Source of the DNA: Shewanella aestuarii
GTDB lineage: Bacteria; Pseudomonadota; Gammaproteobacteria; Enterobacterales; Shewanellaceae
DNA: 64,000 nucleotides
Assembly: GCF_014647215.1 (NCBI RefSeq)
Contig: NZ_BMOT01000014.1
Location: forward strand, 1-64,000
Direction: 5' to 3'
Numbering within the stretch: position 1 is the stretch's first letter; each line of letters starts with the position of its first letter. Below are positions 18,794-28,398 of this stretch, in pieces. The position numbers and the translations under genes are program-made. Below the pieces are notes generated by a model. The model did not search any database and was not told the DNA's origin. It worked only from the letters and a program-made list of their open reading frames with translations.

Positions 18794-20710
18794 GTGAGTC
18801 TTGTTCGAATTACTAATGGCTCATTAGCCTATGGTTATACGCCGTTATTACAAAATGCCGACTTTACCATTGAACCAGGTGAGCGAGTGTGTATCGTTGG
18901 TCGCAACGGGGCGGGTAAATCAAGTTTAATGAAAATTTTGTCGGGTGACGTACTACTCGATGACGGTGAATTTAACATTTCAAATGATGTTAATGTCAGT
19001 CGTTTACAACAAGATCCTCCTAAAGCTGAAACGGGTACCGTATACGCTTATATTGCCGCTGGCCTTCAAGAAATTGGCGAAGCCTTAGAGAAGTATCATC
19101 AATTGTCACATGACATCGCCGATGCATCACCTGAAGAAATGGAGCGCATGTTAAAGCAAATGCAACCTCTTCAGGACATACTCGATCATAACAATGGCTG
19201 GCAATTAGACTCTCGCATCATACAAACATGCGAATTATTGAGCCTTGATGCGGATAAACCACTATCAGAACTATCTGGCGGTTGGCAGCGTAAAGTGGCA
19301 CTTGCGCGTGCGTTAGTTAGCGAGCCGGATTTACTATTACTCGATGAACCCACCAACCATTTAGACATAGATACCATCGAATGGCTTGAACAATTTCTAA
19401 TGAGCTTCAAAGGCGCAATTGTGTTTGTTAGTCATGACCGTGGCTTCATTCAACGTATGGCGACGCGAATTGTTGATTTAGATCGTGGTGTAGTTACCTC
19501 ATGGCCTGGCAACTATCAAGCTTACCTTGACGGCAAACAAGAATGGCTCAGAGTTGAAGCCGAGAAAAATGCCCAGTTTGATAAAAAGTTAGCAGAAGAA
19601 GAAACCTGGATCAGACAGGGCGTTAAAGCTCGTCGTACCCGTAACGAAGGGCGTGTTAGAGCCTTACAAGCATTACGTCAAGAGCGTATGGCGCGCTTAA
19701 ATCGACAAGGTAATGCCAAAATGGTGGTTTCAGATGGCCAACGTTCTGGTAAGTTAGTTTTCGATATTCAAAATGTTGATTACAATATTCCAGAAAAAAA
19801 TCTGGTTAAAAACTTCAGCTCAACCGTTATGCGTGGCGATAGAATTGCATTAATTGGCCCCAATGGTTGCGGTAAATCAACATTAATTAAGTTGTTAATT
19901 GACCAACTACAACCACAAGCCGGTGAAATTAAAGTTGGCACTAAACTGGAAGTGGCTTATTTTGACCAATATCGCGAAGCACTTGACCCTGAAAAGACCG
20001 TTGAAGAAAACGTGGGTGAAGGAAAAAGTACCGTCACGGTAAACGGCCAAGATCGCCATATTTTGAGTTATCTACAAGACTTTTTGTTTTCGCCAATGCG
20101 CGCCAGAACCCCAGTTAAAGCCTTATCTGGTGGGGAGAAAAACCGATTATTGCTGGCTCGACTATTATTGCGTCCAGCTAATTTAATCATTCTCGATGAA
20201 CCAACAAACGATCTTGATATTGAGACACTAGAGTTGTTAGAGTCTCTACTTACCGATTTTGAAGGCACTTTGCTTATTGTAAGCCATGACAGAGCCTTCA
20301 TCGATAACACGGTTACCAGTAGCTGGTGGTTTGCGGGCAACGGCCATTGGAGCGAGTATGTTGGCGGCTACCAAGATGCGGTTTCTCAAGGAGCTAAATT
20401 TTATTCTGAGGAACCTGCAGTCCAAACTGTTGTCGAAGCTCCAGCAGTAAAAGAAGTGAAGCCTGTAAAGATTGCTGAAAAGCCAGCCAAAAAACTGTCT
20501 TATAAAATGCAACGTGAATTAGACGAGCTGCCCGCTCGTATGGAACAATTAGAGCAAGAGATTGAAGTGTTACAAGCAAAAGTGAGTGAAGGCGATTTTT
20601 ATAATCAGCCGCAAGAGGCGGTGAACACCACATTGCAATTATTAGCGTCAACTGAACACGATTTAGAAAGATGTTTTGAGCGTTGGGAAGAGCTTGAGTC
20701 ATTAAAATAA
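18794..20710 (+). CDS. uup: ABC-F family ATPase Uup
   Basis: A 638-residue soluble protein with two ABC ATPase domains. Walker A motifs GRNGAGKSS (about 36-44) and GPNGCGKST (about 354-362), and signatures LSGGWQRK and LSGGEKNR, are intact. A linker between the domains and a C-terminal coiled-coil (about 565-635) complete the Uup architecture. ABC-F proteins act on ribosomes; Uup is also linked to precise excision of transposons. The start is GTG at 18794 with AGGAG 7 bp upstream. The rlmKL-uup order is conserved in gammaproteobacteria. Confidence 0.94.
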   Translation: MSLVRITNGSLAYGYTPLLQNADFTIEPGERVCIVGRNGAGKSSLMKILSGDVLLDDGEFNISNDVNVSRLQQDPPKAETGTVYAYIAAGLQEIGEALEKYHQLSHDIADASPEEMERMLKQMQPLQDILDHNNGWQLDSRIIQTCELLSLDADKPLSELSGGWQRKVALARALVSEPDLLLLDEPTNHLDIDTIEWLEQFLMSFKGAIVFVSHDRGFIQRMATRIVDLDRGVVTSWPGNYQAYLDGKQEWLRVEAEKNAQFDKKLAEEETWIRQGVKARRTRNEGRVRALQALRQERMARLNRQGNAKMVVSDGQRSGKLVFDIQNVDYNIPEKNLVKNFSSTVMRGDRIALIGPNGCGKSTLIKLLIDQLQPQAGEIKVGTKLEVAYFDQYREALDPEKTVEENVGEGKSTVTVNGQDRHILSYLQDFLFSPMRARTPVKALSGGEKNRLLLARLLLRPANLIILDEPTNDLDIETLELLESLLTDFEGTLLIVSHDRAFIDNTVTSSWWFAGNGHWSEYVGGYQDAVSQGAKFYSEEPAVQTVVEAPAVKEVKPVKIAEKPAKKLSYKMQRELDELPARMEQLEQEIEVLQAKVSEGDFYNQPQEAVNTTLQLLASTEHDLERCFERWEELESLK

Positions 20711-20736
20711 AGAATAATAAAACAGGAATAGTTTTC

Positions 20737-22644
20737 ATGAAGTTAAAGTTAGACAAAGCCTTATCACTTGTTGCTATCGGTGTATTGGGCGTAATTGGTA
20801 GCACTCAAGCCGCACCCGTATATGAAATTGTTAACCTAGATGAAGCAACATATGATTTACTTGGCACGCTTGATGGCACCCGCAATGGTTATGCAATGGG
20901 CGTTGATGCTAATGATCAATTAGTCGGCATTTCAAAGGGGAAAAAGAAACTCGATGTCGATGATGTCGATGATGGTATTGTTGATGTTGAAGACGGTATC
21001 GCACCTGAAGAAAAGATCTCTTATTCCATTTTCAAGCCTATTGAAGCAAATAACTTTACCTTTACTGCTGCAGCCAATGCTGCGGAATCTTGGAAACCAG
21101 AATTTTTCAGTATTGCAGGCACTACCGCGCCGGGCTCTACTGATAGTGAAGGCGAAGTCATTGTTAACTCAATTGATACCTTCTTTTATGGTTTAAATAG
21201 TAATAATGTTAAGGTTGGATCTTATTCTGCGCCAGAAAAAAAGTTGGCATATGTTGGTGCTTTAACCGATCAGGACTTTTGGTATTACCGTGAATTTGAA
21301 TTGCGTGGTGTTGCCGTAAGTACCGCGACTGAGCCAGCTTTAGAATTACCTTTAGTGCCGCCGTATACTACTTTTACCAGAGTAGCCGAGGGTGATAAAC
21401 CTGCAGCCACCGTTGAGTTAGGGGGGTGGTCAGCCGCCGCATCAGTAAACGAAAGTAATATTGCTGTGGGTTATGGTAGTACCGATTTAGCATCATTTAG
21501 TAAAGATAGAATCAACAAGTGTATTGATGATTTTAATGCACAACCAGAATTCCCTGTACCTATCGATGTCTGTGTTCAAGCTCAACAATACCCAGATGTA
21601 AATAGCAATCGTCGTAATATTCAATATCAAACCCGCGCTCTAGTGTGGGACTTGAATAATATCGATAGTGCCGGTAATCCATTAGTGACAGAGTTGCCTT
21701 TAGGACTGACGCCGCCTACCGATTCAACTTTGGTATTTACAGCGCAGGGGTTAGGCATCAACAGCAACGCTGATGTTGCTGGTCGCTCGCACGTATATCG
21801 TAATGGTGATACAGATAGATTACGCCAAGATGCCGCATATTGGAAAAAAGATACCAATGGTGACTATAAATACAATTGGGTTAATTTTAATGATGACGAA
21901 GTCTATTCTTCAATGGCTTACGATATCAATGATAATGGCATTTTAATTGGTAATTACCGTAAATACATTGGTGGTTATCTACGTGACAAATTCTTCACTT
22001 TAGATACCAATACCGCCGGTGAGACACCTGTCACACCAGAAGATTTTACTCCTGGTATTTCTGACTTAAGCAGTAAAGCTAAAGATATCAATAGCCAAGG
22101 TCAGGTCGTTGGCTATATTGAAGTCACTTATGACAAAGAAAGACCTCGCCCTAAAGCAGGTTTTTTATATAACTACAACGATAAAGAGTTTTCTAACCTA
22201 AACGATCGTTTAGTCTGTGAGTCTAAAGGTTATGTAGCGACAGGTGATAATACCTGGGAGCGCAAGAAAATCACTATTCAAGATGGTACAGGTGAGACCT
22301 TAACCTACGACTCGGAAATTTATGTTGTTGAAGCTAACAGCATCAATGAAGATGGTACCATTGTAGGGACTGCATTTATTCGTAAACCGCGTTATCAGTT
22401 TGATATTAATGGCAACCTTATTTTGGATGAGAATACTAAGCAGCCGTTGTTCCAATTGAGTGGCAATGGTGACCCAGTTACATCCTATTTACCGCGTATG
22501 GTTGTGCTAAAACCTACTGCTGGTGAAGCCTGTACTTACACAGACGTACCAGAAGAAAAACCATATGAACGTAAAGGTGCAGCCAGTTTTGCATGGTTAT
22601 TTGCATTACCATTACTGTGGTTAAGAAGACGTGCATTAAAGTAG
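20737..22644 (+). CDS. DUF3466 family exported protein
   Basis: A 635-residue exported protein: signal peptide at about 1-25 (ending STQAAP), a long body with repeated motifs of the kind DINDNGILIGNY and DINSQGQVVGY, and a C-terminal tail of hydrophobic helix plus basic cluster (FAWLFALPLLWLRRRALK) like PEP/GlyGly-CTERM sorting signals. It matches the DUF3466 family of Shewanella and relatives; function unknown. An acidic Asp-Val-Asp repeat lies near residues 70-90. It follows uup by 26 bp and is followed by a strong terminator. Confidence 0.8.
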   Translation: MKLKLDKALSLVAIGVLGVIGSTQAAPVYEIVNLDEATYDLLGTLDGTRNGYAMGVDANDQLVGISKGKKKLDVDDVDDGIVDVEDGIAPEEKISYSIFKPIEANNFTFTAAANAAESWKPEFFSIAGTTAPGSTDSEGEVIVNSIDTFFYGLNSNNVKVGSYSAPEKKLAYVGALTDQDFWYYREFELRGVAVSTATEPALELPLVPPYTTFTRVAEGDKPAATVELGGWSAAASVNESNIAVGYGSTDLASFSKDRINKCIDDFNAQPEFPVPIDVCVQAQQYPDVNSNRRNIQYQTRALVWDLNNIDSAGNPLVTELPLGLTPPTDSTLVFTAQGLGINSNADVAGRSHVYRNGDTDRLRQDAAYWKKDTNGDYKYNWVNFNDDEVYSSMAYDINDNGILIGNYRKYIGGYLRDKFFTLDTNTAGETPVTPEDFTPGISDLSSKAKDINSQGQVVGYIEVTYDKERPRPKAGFLYNYNDKEFSNLNDRLVCESKGYVATGDNTWERKKITIQDGTGETLTYDSEIYVVEANSINEDGTIVGTAFIRKPRYQFDINGNLILDENTKQPLFQLSGNGDPVTSYLPRMVVLKPTAGEACTYTDVPEEKPYERKGAASFAWLFALPLLWLRRRALK

Positions 22645-22684
22645 CTTCTATGAATTAGTTTACGAAGTTCGTAGACCATGACAC

Positions 22685-22720
22685 CAAAAAAATCGAGAAA
22701 ATTTTCTCGATTTTTTTTTA
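22685..22720 (+). terminator. intrinsic terminator after the DUF3466 gene
   Basis: AAAAAATCGAGAAAA pairs with TTTTCTCGATTTTTT, followed by a further T-run; it reads equally well on both strands. Confidence 0.85.
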
Positions 22721-22862
22721 TTTTTATTCTCAATATGTTAATCAAAACTCAGCAAAATCGATATTTTTTTGAGTTGATCTAGCTTAAAAAAACAGCTATC
22801 TCTATAGTCCGACTTGACGCAGTGAAGCCAAGTCTGTTTGATTAATAAACGAGGACGCTTGC

Positions 22863-23039
22863 ATGAAAAGACAAAAAAGAGATCGTTTAGATAGAGCTTT
22901 TTCAAAAGGATTCCAAGCTGGAGTAGGAGGGCGCTCCAAGGAATTGTGCCCCTACGCTGGATTAGACTCTCGTTCGCAGTGGCTTGGTGGTTGGCGCGAA
23001 GGCGTTGATGGAAGAATGAGTGGGCTATTTAATAAGTGA
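22863..23039 (+). CDS. rmf: ribosome modulation factor
   Basis: A 58-residue basic protein starting MKRQKRDRLDRAFSKGFQAG, with the invariant CPY and QWLGGWREG segments of RMF. RMF dimerises 70S ribosomes to 100S in stationary phase. The start is ATG at 22863 with a GAGGA stretch upstream (22850-22854). It is convergent with fabA; the rmf-fabA-lonH arrangement is as in E. coli, where the neighbouring gene is ycbZ. Confidence 0.97.
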   Translation: MKRQKRDRLDRAFSKGFQAGVGGRSKELCPYAGLDSRSQWLGGWREGVDGRMSGLFNK

Positions 23040-23061
23040 TCTGAACGACTTGTTCTTTAAT

Positions 23062-23100
23062 AAACAGAAATGCCCTCAAAAAGAGGGCATTTCTGTTTTA
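23062..23100. terminator. bidirectional terminator between rmf and fabA
   Basis: A 14-15 bp stem (AACAGAAATGCCCTC with its complement) around an AAAAA loop, with A- and T-runs on the two sides, serves both convergent genes. Confidence 0.9.
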
Positions 23101-23113
23101 AAACGTGGCGAAT

Positions 23114-23629
23114 TTAAAATGTTGAAGTATCGCTAAACACACCCACTTTTAAATCAGTCGCTGAGTATATCTGACGACCATCAACTTCCATAGTGGCATC
23201 AGCAATACCCATCACCAGTTTGCGATGAATTGTGCGCTTAATATTAAGCTTGTAGGTCACTTTTTTAGCATTAGGTAATACTTGACCAGTAAACTTAACT
23301 TCACCAACGCCTAAAGCGCGGCCTTTGCCCTCAGCGCCTTCCCAGCCTAAATAGAAACCCACTAATTGCCACATAGCATCCAAACCTAAACAGCCAGGCA
23401 TGACAGGATCAGTAATAAAGTGACAATCGAAAAACCATAAATCTGGGTTGATATCGAGTTCAGCAACAATTTCACCTTTACCAAATTCACCGCCATTGTC
23501 ATTAATGGTGATAATTCTATCCATCATTAACATGTTGTCGACTGGTAAACGCGGGCGGTTTGGCCCTAAAAGATTGCCATGACCACAGGCGACGAGTTGT
23601 TCTTTGGTGAAACTATTTGCTCTTTCCAT
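23114..23629 (-). CDS. fabA: 3-hydroxydecanoyl-ACP dehydratase/isomerase
   Basis: A 171-residue hotdog-fold enzyme that dehydrates 3-hydroxydecanoyl-ACP and isomerises the product to the cis-3 form, the branch point to unsaturated fatty acids. Catalytic His70 (FFDCHF) and Asp84 (GLDAMW) are at exactly the E. coli positions, and length is standard. Transcribed with, or just after, lonH on the minus strand. Confidence 0.97.
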   Translation of the reverse strand: MERANSFTKEQLVACGHGNLLGPNRPRLPVDNMLMMDRIITINDNGGEFGKGEIVAELDINPDLWFFDCHFITDPVMPGCLGLDAMWQLVGFYLGWEGAEGKGRALGVGEVKFTGQVLPNAKKVTYKLNIKRTIHRKLVMGIADATMEVDGRQIYSATDLKVGVFSDTSTF

Positions 23630-23704
23630 TTATCTCAATACCACTAGAATGACTTTTGATGGCAACAAGATAGCGAACACGTGTACGCTAAACAACTCCG
23701 ATCA

Positions 23705-25477
23705 CTATATAATTCTCAACTTTGCTAATAATTTAGCAATAAAGCCTAGCTCTACGTCATCATCTTGCCCTGCTAATCGATCAAGACGTTGTTGGACCAT
23801 GCCATAAAGTGTATCTGGTGGAAAATCATTGTCTTCATTCGCGACGCCAGCTGGTAATGCCATTAATAGTTCAACAGCTTCATCCATATGTTCTATCGCA
23901 TAAATGTGGAATTTTCCGTCAGATACAGCTGTAATGACTTCTGGTTCAAGGTTCAATTGCAGTACATTGGCTTTAGGGATAATCACTCCCTGTTCACCGG
24001 TCAATCCTCGGCGAGCACAAAGGTTAAAGAACCCTTCAATTTTCTCATTGACGCCACCAATGGCCTGTACATTACCGAATTGATCTAACGCACCTGTGAG
24101 TGCTAAAGATTGCAAAATAGGTTGTTCAGCAATGGCAGACATTAAGCAGCAATATTCTGCAAGTGATGCACTGTCGCCATCAATTTCTTGGTAGGATTGT
24201 TCAAATACAATATTGGCATTTAAATGAAGTGGGGCGTCACGTCCAAATATTCGATATAAACAGGCAGATAAAATCATCATACCTTTGGTGTGAATATTCC
24301 CACCAAGCTCTGACTTTCTTTCAATATCAGCAACTTCGCCATCACCATAGTGTACTGATGTGGTAATACGTGCAGGCTCACCATAAGAATAATCACTGGT
24401 ATCAATGACTGTTAAGCCATTAATTTGCCCAACCATTGCCCCTTCAGTTGGCAAATTAATAAAGTTGTCATCAAAACTCTGTGCAGAATAGATTTCAGAA
24501 CTATTATGTCGGTATTTCAACTGTGCAAGCGCATTGGCAACAGCATTGCTATTAATGCTATTACTTTTTGGCATTAACGACGAAATGGGTGATAAGGCTT
24601 TAGCTTGAGTGATTAATAATCGCATATCTTGCATGCTTAAACTTAATCTTTGCTGGTGTTCCACTAACCTGGCACTGTACCAAAGTAAAGGCAAAATGCT
24701 TGATGGCTCAAGTTCTATTCCTTGCTTGTTAGCCAGGGTCGCCAACCATTGCACATATTGACTTTCAGAGTGCTTGGTTAAATCTAACTCATAGCTTACT
24801 TCGCCAAGCAATGGAAAATGCTGACTAAAGAATCGATCTTCATTCTTTAAGTGACTATAAGACAATCCAGAACCGACAAGAATAATTTTGCAATTCACTG
24901 GAATGTGGGCTAATTCCTGGTTTATGCGATATTCGCCATCAGATAATATTTGTAGCAGCAGCTCCCAAAGTCCCTCGCGTTTCCAAATTGAATGCAAACA
25001 AATAAACACAAAATGGTTTGATGCTAACGCGCCAGCTTTATATTGACTGCTTTTGTCCGTTTTTTGCATTTTGCCGAGTAAGTCATTTCTTTTAATCTGA
25101 CCCTGTAAATAACAAAAAAGTGATTGTTGCTTTGCAATCGTGCCTACATTTTCTGGAGGGCGTTGAGGCTGCCATTTGAATGTTATGGCTGTCTCTTCAG
25201 CAGGTTTAGTCGCGACCAGAAATTGATCAGTTGGCGTATCAACTTGTGAGCATAGTGCTTCGATAAAATCGACTCTATCAATGCCAGGAAAGTCAGCTAA
25301 AAAAAAGTGTTGCCCACTGAGTTTGCTCATTAATTTAAAACTATTAACGACCCTGTCTTGCCCTAATAATAAATGGCTAGGATAAAAAGTGCTTGGCACC
25401 TCTTTAGGCACATGGAATTGCGGCGCAAGTTTGGCACTAGGGAGTAATGTTGAATTCATAAAGTGATAAATGGACAA
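23705..25477 (-). CDS. lonH: Lon-like serine protease LonH (YcbZ family)
   Basis: A 590-residue protein with a C-terminal Lon (S16) protease domain. The catalytic serine lies in GDSAS (about residue 435) and the lysine in NEKIEGF (about 478). The N-terminal part resembles an AAA region but shows no Walker A GKS (the corresponding stretch reads LADFPGIDRVDF), as in E. coli YcbZ. It is upstream of fabA with a 75-bp gap, the conserved order. Substrate unknown. Confidence 0.87.
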   Translation of the reverse strand: MSIYHFMNSTLLPSAKLAPQFHVPKEVPSTFYPSHLLLGQDRVVNSFKLMSKLSGQHFFLADFPGIDRVDFIEALCSQVDTPTDQFLVATKPAEETAITFKWQPQRPPENVGTIAKQQSLFCYLQGQIKRNDLLGKMQKTDKSSQYKAGALASNHFVFICLHSIWKREGLWELLLQILSDGEYRINQELAHIPVNCKIILVGSGLSYSHLKNEDRFFSQHFPLLGEVSYELDLTKHSESQYVQWLATLANKQGIELEPSSILPLLWYSARLVEHQQRLSLSMQDMRLLITQAKALSPISSLMPKSNSINSNAVANALAQLKYRHNSSEIYSAQSFDDNFINLPTEGAMVGQINGLTVIDTSDYSYGEPARITTSVHYGDGEVADIERKSELGGNIHTKGMMILSACLYRIFGRDAPLHLNANIVFEQSYQEIDGDSASLAEYCCLMSAIAEQPILQSLALTGALDQFGNVQAIGGVNEKIEGFFNLCARRGLTGEQGVIIPKANVLQLNLEPEVITAVSDGKFHIYAIEHMDEAVELLMALPAGVANEDNDFPPDTLYGMVQQRLDRLAGQDDDVELGFIAKLLAKLRII

Positions 25478-25661
25478 TAACCAAAAGATAATGACTCAAA
25501 TAGTAGCATAATGAGCTGCAAAGTCTTTAAATGAATCCAACACTCGGTAGGCAATTAGATTATCAAGCCGCTATTATGTGTACAGTGTTTAATCGTTTTG
25601 GATAAAAACACCTCTTTACGGTTAAATGCTGAACATTTGGTGTTTTTTTTTAAATTTATAG
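25478..25661. other. intergenic region with a hairpin
   Basis: No gene. AAAACACC (about 25605) and GGTGTTTTTTTT (about 25639) bracket a loop that itself holds AAATG/CATTT. It looks like a terminator but no plus-strand gene precedes it. Confidence 0.4.
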
Positions 25662-25690
25662 TTTACAAGCACCCGAGATACTTATATTAT
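25662..25690 (+). promoter_or_regulatory. promoter of tRNA-Ser
   Basis: TTTACA (25662-25667), a 17-bp spacer and TATTAT (25685-25690), followed by a GC-rich TTGCCGCG discriminator before the tRNA. This leaves a very short leader of about 5 bases. Confidence 0.65.
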
Positions 25691-25701
25691 TTGCCGCGTT
25701 C

Positions 25702-25791
25702 GGAGGGATGGCAGAGTGGTCGAATGCACCGGTCTTGAAAACCGGCAACGGTTTACCCCGTTCTAGGGTTCAAATCCCTATCCCTCCGCCA
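25702..25791 (+). tRNA. tRNA-Ser (TGA)
   Basis: A 90-nt type II tRNA. Acceptor GGAGGGA pairs with TCCCTCC; the anticodon arm CCGGTCTTGAAAACCGG gives TGA; a long variable arm and T-arm AGGGTTCAAATCCCT follow, with encoded CCA. The last 26 bp are repeated at 32083-32108, marking it as the attachment site of the adjacent element. Confidence 0.97.
25766..25791 (+). other. attL: 26-bp core of the tRNA-Ser integration site
   Basis: GGGTTCAAATCCCTATCCCT plus CCGCCA spans the T-loop to CCA. The exact 26 bp recur at 32083-32108. Integration leaves the tRNA gene intact. Confidence 0.88.
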
Positions 25792-25803
25792 TATTATAAA
25801 GTG

Positions 25804-25834
25804 AAAAAGCCATTGATAATCAATGGCTTTTTTG
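25804..25834 (+). terminator. terminator after tRNA-Ser (element-borne)
   Basis: AAAAAGCCATTGATAATCAATGGCTTTTTTG forms a 9-10 bp stem with T-run. It lies inside the element, so it replaces the chromosomal terminator now found beyond attR. Confidence 0.85.
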
Positions 25835-25889
25835 CTTTCTAGCATTTGAAAAATCATATTCTCAGACCCAAAACGGATGACTGAGACAT

Positions 25890-27305
25890 ATGTACCTATT
25901 CAGAGCCACAAATTGTACCTATTACACCCGCATGGTGTTGCCAGCTTCTCTGCGCGATAAAGGCTTCGCTGCCGACATCAAAGTATCTTTGCTCACTAAA
26001 CAGCGCTCAATCGCTATTGGCCGTAACCTTGTTGTTGCAGGTATCTTACGACCATTAATCAGTAACTTAACGCCACAATCACAGCCTGATGCGTTTAAAG
26101 CACACGTTAATCAATTGATTAATGATGCCCGTGAAGGCTTTGTTGGGGTAACAGAAACGCTTGATGAAAATGCCAAGCCAGTGCGGGAAATCATCCAGTT
26201 TATTCCCACTCGGCCAACGCAATTAGCCCATAATAGTGCGACATATGACAATTATCCCTCATCAACAAACTTGGCATTGTCAAATAGTTCGGGTAGTAAA
26301 AAACAAACAAATTCAGTCGCTAACGTCACATTAATTGATGCACTAATTAAATTTATTGCGTCTAAACAAAAGCAGTCTGTCTCAGTCTTAACGGTAAAGC
26401 AGCTAAATCAACGTATAGGCCACTTTATTGAGCGAACTCACTTAGATGATGTATTCGACATTACTAGCGCTGAGGCGATGGAATACAAGGATTGCTTGCT
26501 CGAAGAAGGGCGAAGCCATAAAAGTAATAAAGACTACCTAGCGGCGGTATCGCAGTTTTTTAAATGGTGCAAACTGATGCGCTACACCACCGCTAACCCG
26601 TTTGATGAAGTAAAACTGTCCAAGCCAAGTAATCAAGCTGGACATGATTTAGCGCGTCAGCGCTGGCAACCTAAGCAATTAAAACACGTACTGCAATCAC
26701 AAGACTTTATCGACAAAAGCCAAGACTTTAAATGGATAACGCTATTGATGCTCTATCACGGTTTACGACCTTCAGAAGCCTGTCAGCTACACAGTAATGA
26801 TATAACCGTCATCGATGGCATCAACGTCATTCACGTCACCAATGAGGGCATGAGCCAACAACTCAAGACCGCACAGTCAAAACGAACCGTTCCACTGCAT
26901 CAAAAGCTCATTGAACTCGGTTTTATTGATTTCGTTCAAACCATTAATGACCGAACATCAAAAAACAGTCAGCTAAAAAACAGTCATTTAACAAGCAGCC
27001 CGTTATTTCATTATCAACCCAGTAGCGATGGTGTTTGGTCACACAAGTTCTGTCGTGAGTTTGGCAAATTACTCGACCAACTACACTTTATCGCAGGTAA
27101 ACGACCTACAGCCTATTCATTCCGTCACACCTTTATTGATGAGCTTAAACAACTGCAAACAGAAGAATCGATGGTGGCACAGCTTGTTGGACACGTTTAT
27201 CACAACATCACTTATGGGCGATACGGTAAGCAATATGATGTCAAAACACTCAAGCCAGTGGTAGATAAAGTCGAGTACGCGCTGAATTTGTTACAACCCA
27301 TATAA
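25890..27305 (+). CDS. tyrosine recombinase (integrase) of the tRNA-Ser element
   Basis: A 471-residue site-specific integrase. Catalytic residues can be placed in HGLRPSEA (Arg near 293), YSFRHT (Arg/His near 410), LVGH (about 432-435) and a tyrosine in YGRYGKQY (about 443-450). An N-terminal arm-binding region and SAM-like core-binding domain (about 140-250) precede the catalytic domain. It starts 99 bp after the tRNA 3' end, the usual integrase position for tRNA-targeting islands. The N-terminal beginning (MYLFRATNCTYYTR) is typical of Shewanella/Vibrio island integrases. Likely catalyses both integration and excision. Confidence 0.92.
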   Translation: MYLFRATNCTYYTRMVLPASLRDKGFAADIKVSLLTKQRSIAIGRNLVVAGILRPLISNLTPQSQPDAFKAHVNQLINDAREGFVGVTETLDENAKPVREIIQFIPTRPTQLAHNSATYDNYPSSTNLALSNSSGSKKQTNSVANVTLIDALIKFIASKQKQSVSVLTVKQLNQRIGHFIERTHLDDVFDITSAEAMEYKDCLLEEGRSHKSNKDYLAAVSQFFKWCKLMRYTTANPFDEVKLSKPSNQAGHDLARQRWQPKQLKHVLQSQDFIDKSQDFKWITLLMLYHGLRPSEACQLHSNDITVIDGINVIHVTNEGMSQQLKTAQSKRTVPLHQKLIELGFIDFVQTINDRTSKNSQLKNSHLTSSPLFHYQPSSDGVWSHKFCREFGKLLDQLHFIAGKRPTAYSFRHTFIDELKQLQTEESMVAQLVGHVYHNITYGRYGKQYDVKTLKPVVDKVEYALNLLQPI

Positions 27306-28266
27306 AGCGTTTGATTGAAAAGGGGTCAAGGGGAACACTTGCCGATGCGGTATTAGGCACGACATACCGCTTAGTCGGTCACTAGCTGTATTGTTTGATA
27401 CTTTTTGCGCCAATTTTTGCTCGTAGGATTGAGTAAACTGATTTATATGAGCGATTTTTTGACTTAATTGGTGACTGTAAGATGAAATAAATGACAACAA
27501 TCAGTCAAATCTGAGTGACTTTATACGCCAACAATTTACTCTCTCAGAGCCAATAATGAGTCTGAGGAATGATGAAACGTACCCGCTGCATCATTTCTCA
27601 GCAACGCTTATCAAATCCTACGGGCGTAAATCGATAATAAATCTTGCTGAGAAATCGATTTTTCACCTTTTTTGCGTTAATTTCACGCTCATTTCACGCT
27701 CATTTCACGTCACTTTTCACTTAAAGAATGCAATTTAAACCGCTTCGCACTCCGTGAGTGCGAAGCCAAAGCAGCCCACAATTATGTGGGACTACAACGT
27801 AACCCGGTACGCTTGTATCCCACTTTTTGTTCCAAAAAGGTCGGATACAAGCTCGGGCAAGGGGAAACCCCTTAACCCCAACAACCACATGCTACGCATG
27901 TGAAAAAATCAAAAGCGTGAAAGATAAAATCAATATGCACACTTTTATGTGTCATGTACTGATTTTATGTACAGGTGTAATTGTGTTCCATCGATTTACG
28001 CTAAAAATCGATTGAAAATTGTTCTTTAGTTGTATCACTTTAAAATAGAGAAATCATAAAGATCTGATTTTGTTGTCTTTAATTTTTAGTACAGTGCGCA
28101 AAATTCTACTTTACGTGCAAGCTCGGTTTGTTATTGTCTGTTAGGCACAATTATTTGTTTTACTTCAATAATATAGCAAATGTAGGATGTTATTAATCAA
28201 TAACTTAAACGGTCGACTTTAAATTTATTTGTCCGTTCAATAAGCTGTTAGGCGTAGATAGAGAAT
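27306..28266. other. non-coding stretch of the element with several hairpins
   Basis: No convincing gene. Visible structures are three near-identical ATTTCACG repeats (27680-27712), an 11-bp stem with 3-nt loop (GCTTCGCACTC, 27742-27766), a 10-bp stem GCTTGTATCC/GGATACAAGC (27811-27852), and two GTTAGGC heptamers (28140 and 28247). It could hold recombination arm sites; that is inference. Confidence 0.5.
27680..27712 (+). repeat. three short direct repeats (ATTTCACGCTC type)
   Basis: AATTTCACGCTC, ATTTCACGCTC and ATTTCACGTC follow one another with 11-bp spacing, one helical turn, which favours protein binding on one face. They could be integrase arm sites or iterons. Confidence 0.5.
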
Positions 28267-28398
28267 ATGGCACTAGATCTAGGAAAGTTACTCAAACAAG
28301 AAGCATATGCTTGCATTGAAACGAGCTTAGGAGAGCTTTGCGTATTTGGCATAAATGCTAAAGGCCAAACTGAACTTCTAAAAAATCTGGACTTGTAG
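28267..28398 (+). CDS. short hypothetical ORF, possibly a truncated gene
   Basis: A 43-residue frame (MALDLGKLLKQEAYACIETS at its start) that begins 13 bp after a GTTAGGC heptamer and stops where a GGGGTCAAGC stretch begins. No recognisable ribosome-binding site or family. It may be the 5' part of a gene cut by an insertion, or a gene-cassette remnant. Low confidence that it is expressed. Confidence 0.3.
   Translation: MALDLGKLLKQEAYACIETSLGELCVFGINAKGQTELLKNLDL

Noticed and set aside
27827-28015. 62-codon plus-strand frame in the island
   Set aside because: It runs through hairpins and has no ribosome-binding site or family resemblance.
28140-28253. Complete integron attC site
   Set aside because: Only the GTTAGGC half is present at each place; no matching GCCTAAC or RYYYAAC partner within 150 bp.
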